A stretch of 64,000 nt of DNA from Epiperipatus broadwayi (Eukaryota; Onychophora; Udeonychophora; Euonychophora; Peripatidae), in assembly GCA_028023455.1 (NCBI GenBank), contig JAQFVV010000355.1, positions 436,001 to 500,000 on the forward strand, given 5' to 3'. Below the pieces are notes generated by a model. The model had not been told where the DNA came from. It saw only the letters and a list, made by a program, of their open reading frames with translations, and ran no database searches. Both the position numbers and the translations under genes were made by a program. Below, piece after piece: positions 61,686 through 64,000 of this stretch. Position 1 is the first letter of the stretch. Each line of letters opens with the position of its first letter.

Positions 61686-62097
61686 AATTTTCTATAACAT
61701 TGAAAACCAACTAACTAATCTTTTTATCAACCCTTTTTATAGCTAAGGTTGGCTAGAAAAATGTCATTAACTGAAGAATGTTTTTTCTATCTAGCATTTT
61801 TTTCAATTTATTTTAATCATTTTAAAAGCAACTTTGAAATTTTATAAAATGTATAATCTACAAGTTTTAATTAAAAAAAGATTTCTAAAATAAGTATGGG
61901 AATTTTATAATTATCAGCAGAGCTATTTTAACATAAAACATGCTTGCTTTAATTTCAAAATCAGAATCCAATAAAAATATTAATTAGACCTCTTTAAGTG
62001 TTTATTCTATAATAAAATTTTATTTTAAAATTCAAAATTATTTCATCCCTCACTATTGATCCAAAAAAATATAGAAAATATCTAAAAAAAATTGACT
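61686..62097. other. AT-rich sequence, nothing recognised
   Basis: No supported gene. Confidence 0.4.
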
Positions 62098-62525
62098 GCC
62101 AATAAACATAACATGATCACCATTTCTTATGCTTGCTCTTAACTGTTATTAAAACAAGCAAAAACTCTCTATATGTATTGCCACTCAGTGCAAGCCAGAA
62201 TAATCAATGTATGCCAGAAGGCTTGTGCATAAAATCTCCATCTAGTGCCTACTCACCCAATATCCCCAGACTAGTTTCTGGCTTGTGGCCTTCATCAATG
62301 AGGAGCCTTGGATCTGAGAGCACTGCACTTAGATCTTAGTATCTAATGCAACCCTCCGGCAGCCATCTTTTATCTTTACTTAACTACAAAACCATAAGTC
62401 TTAAATTGAAAATGCACAAACCTTCTGGCATCCATTAATTGCTCTGGATTGCACTGAGTGGCAATATGTATAGAGAGTTTTGCCTGATTTAATAACAGTT
62501 TTATGATCATGTGATGTTTATTGGT
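62098..62525. mobile_element. RZ-A element, inverted ends with hammerhead core
   Basis: The left part (62098-62398) is a minus-oriented RZ-A unit including the hammerhead. It joins a plus-oriented 3' piece (about 62402-62518) that starts GCACAAACCTTCTGG. Both outer ends finish at the same unit position (CCAATAAACAT on the left, ATGTTTATTGG on the right), giving an imperfect terminal inverted repeat of roughly 110-130 bp. About 150 nt of the unit body is missing at the junction. No clear flanking duplication. The 68-codon frame at 62133 is a by-product. Confidence 0.8.
62257..62311 (-). ncRNA. Hammerhead ribozyme motif, RZ-A copy at 62 kb
   Basis: Minus strand: distal stem I CCAA/TTGG (62311-62308 with 62260-62257); proximal TCCTCA/TGGGGA identical to the ribozyme at 48576; core TTGATGA (C3 changed to T); stem II GGC-CACAA-GCC with an extra A on each side; intact GAAA; palindromic stem III ACTAGT; predicted cleavage after C at 62269. 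Confidence 0.65.
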
Positions 62526-64000
62526 TTACATATGTATAATAACTTACTGCTATAATAATGTTAACACAATGATTAATAATTACAATTTGAGGCGGTCTGT
62601 TCTTTCCATTTTATCCTTGATATTATTAATAAATCTATTTATATTTGTAAATAAAATATTTCTTATTTTAATATACATTTGTGTATGTCTTATTGGAACA
62701 CTGCATACATGAATAAGCAACAATTTCTGTTTTCATTGTGTTTTTTTTCACTTTTTAATATATATATATACTACTAATAATAAAATAGTAAGAAAATATA
62801 TTTTAATCTAATTAAAATAAATATTCTGCTTGGATTACTGCAGTGATGGATTACTGGATTCTGGAGCTCAAGATCCAAGGTTAATTATCTGATTATATAA
62901 CTTCTATGAATCCCTGTTCTATGAACCAATCATTTATTTTTACCCTGCATAGTTTAACTTAATAAAATGGTAAACTTTGGAGCTCCAATTCCATTAATCA
63001 TGAGTCCAGATCTATTACTTCCAGCTATAAACTTCTTATAAACTCTCATTAAACATTTTACAATCTTCCAACTAACTAATATACCATTACATTTATTTCA
63101 TGAAAATAGTTTTAATCCTCATAAGACCCCCCCCCATTTGACATAAAGAGGGTGAGAAATAAAGTATCCACTCTGATATTTCCAACTATCGTTACTAGCG
63201 ATTATTATAAATATAAGTGAATAATAGTTATTAATAAAAATATTAACTTTTGTATATATTAGAGTTTGAAACAAAATCAGTTTAGTGTTGCCTATTAAAA
63301 AGTACTTGGATATCTCTTTAATCTGGTTTATATATTTATATGTTTACAGAAGTGAACATAAACATAAAAAAATAAAGTTTTTTAAACATAACTATGCAAA
63401 TATATCTATGGTTGTGAGCAAGGGTTTAGAATTTATAAGGTGTAAATTTTCAATTCATTATATGAGCAATAGTATTATAAAAAAAAATGGAATTCTATAC
63501 ATGTAAATAAAATATAAATGATGAAAGAAGTCCTTTATAAAAGTTAGAATATATCATGGTTTGAAATAACTGAAGATGAAATCATTCTATTAAAAATGAT
63601 ATATTATCAGTTTATTTAAAATAATGAAAACGTTTTTTTGAGAGATATTTCAAAATACTTTACAACTATTAATTAAGACTGTTTGACCTGAATTACTTCA
63701 TCTTTTGGCCATTTTAGCCCCGATTGAATTTTTTCATAAGCATTATATGTTAAATTGCATTTAAAATGGTATATTTTACTATAATAATTTTTTCACAGAA
63801 ATTACATGTTAAAAGGTAGGAAATTCAAAATCCCTGCTCTTACAATAGATATAAGCCCCACCCTGACATGTTCAACCATTGTCTCTTGCCAAGGCTGTAA
63901 AATTTCAGCATTTTATGAACATTGTAGTATCCAATGACACAAAAATGTGCAAATTTAATATGGTTTTAAATATTTTTTAAAAAATAATTTGCTACTATAT
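62526..64000. other. AT-rich sequence, no gene recognised
   Basis: No supported gene. A C9 run lies at about 63127-63135. The 73-codon frame at 63285-63506 has no identifiable feature. Confidence 0.4.

Overview
The window is AT-rich, repeat-dense nuclear DNA from an animal, most likely an invertebrate with a large genome. No complete host gene is visible. Evidence for a metazoan: three non-LTR (LINE-type) retrotransposon lineages in decay, Penelope-like elements (PLEs) with a GIY-YIG endonuclease, tRNA-derived SINEs with clear target-site duplications, and long (TA)n and (TTA)n microsatellites. The species cannot be named from the sequence. There are no operons, ribosome binding sites, rRNA genes or CRISPR arrays.

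Layout. 1-530 and 26489-26790 hold a repeat family (called RZ-C here) with a decayed hammerhead ribozyme. 3362-3470, 36234-36349 and 47646-47749 are tRNA-derived SINEs with 11-, 18- and about 13-bp target-site duplications. About 4600-5087 (-) is a reverse transcriptase relic. 7265-7520, 8054-9051, 27785-28080 and 62098-62525 belong to a second family (RZ-A), which carries a hammerhead motif and has a 454-nt unit. 15838-17325 is a nearly perfect inverted duplication of a PLE 3' end. 21396-24720 (-) is a broken LINE of L1/Tx1 appearance that keeps an AT-hook ORF1 tail, endonuclease, reverse transcriptase and a C-terminal Cys/His motif. 36690-37500 (-), 54600-54800 (+) and 58350-59350 (-) are RTE-type LINE relics; about 50150-50950 (-) is another LINE relic. 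42640-43380 is a second, degraded PLE. 44313-44460 (-) may be the last coding exon of an unrecognised host gene, with AATAAA about 85 nt after its stop. 48380-49030 mixes PLE-like hammerhead relics with one nearly canonical type I hammerhead ribozyme (48568-48623). The remainder is unassigned AT-rich sequence, foldback repeats and microsatellites.

How it fits together. The LINE relics are the kind of machinery known to mobilise SINEs in trans. The RZ-A, RZ-C and 48.6-kb elements encode no protein but carry type I hammerhead cores with very short stem III, and some stem-I pairs co-vary between copies. RZ-A at 8054-9051 consists of two over-length, differently permuted copies of one 454-nt unit in inverted orientation inside an 11-bp direct repeat. 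That is what insertion of a small circular ribozyme RNA (a retrozyme) would leave. This is the most interesting signal in the window. It is an inference from the sequence and needs folding, cleavage and genome-wide copy analysis.
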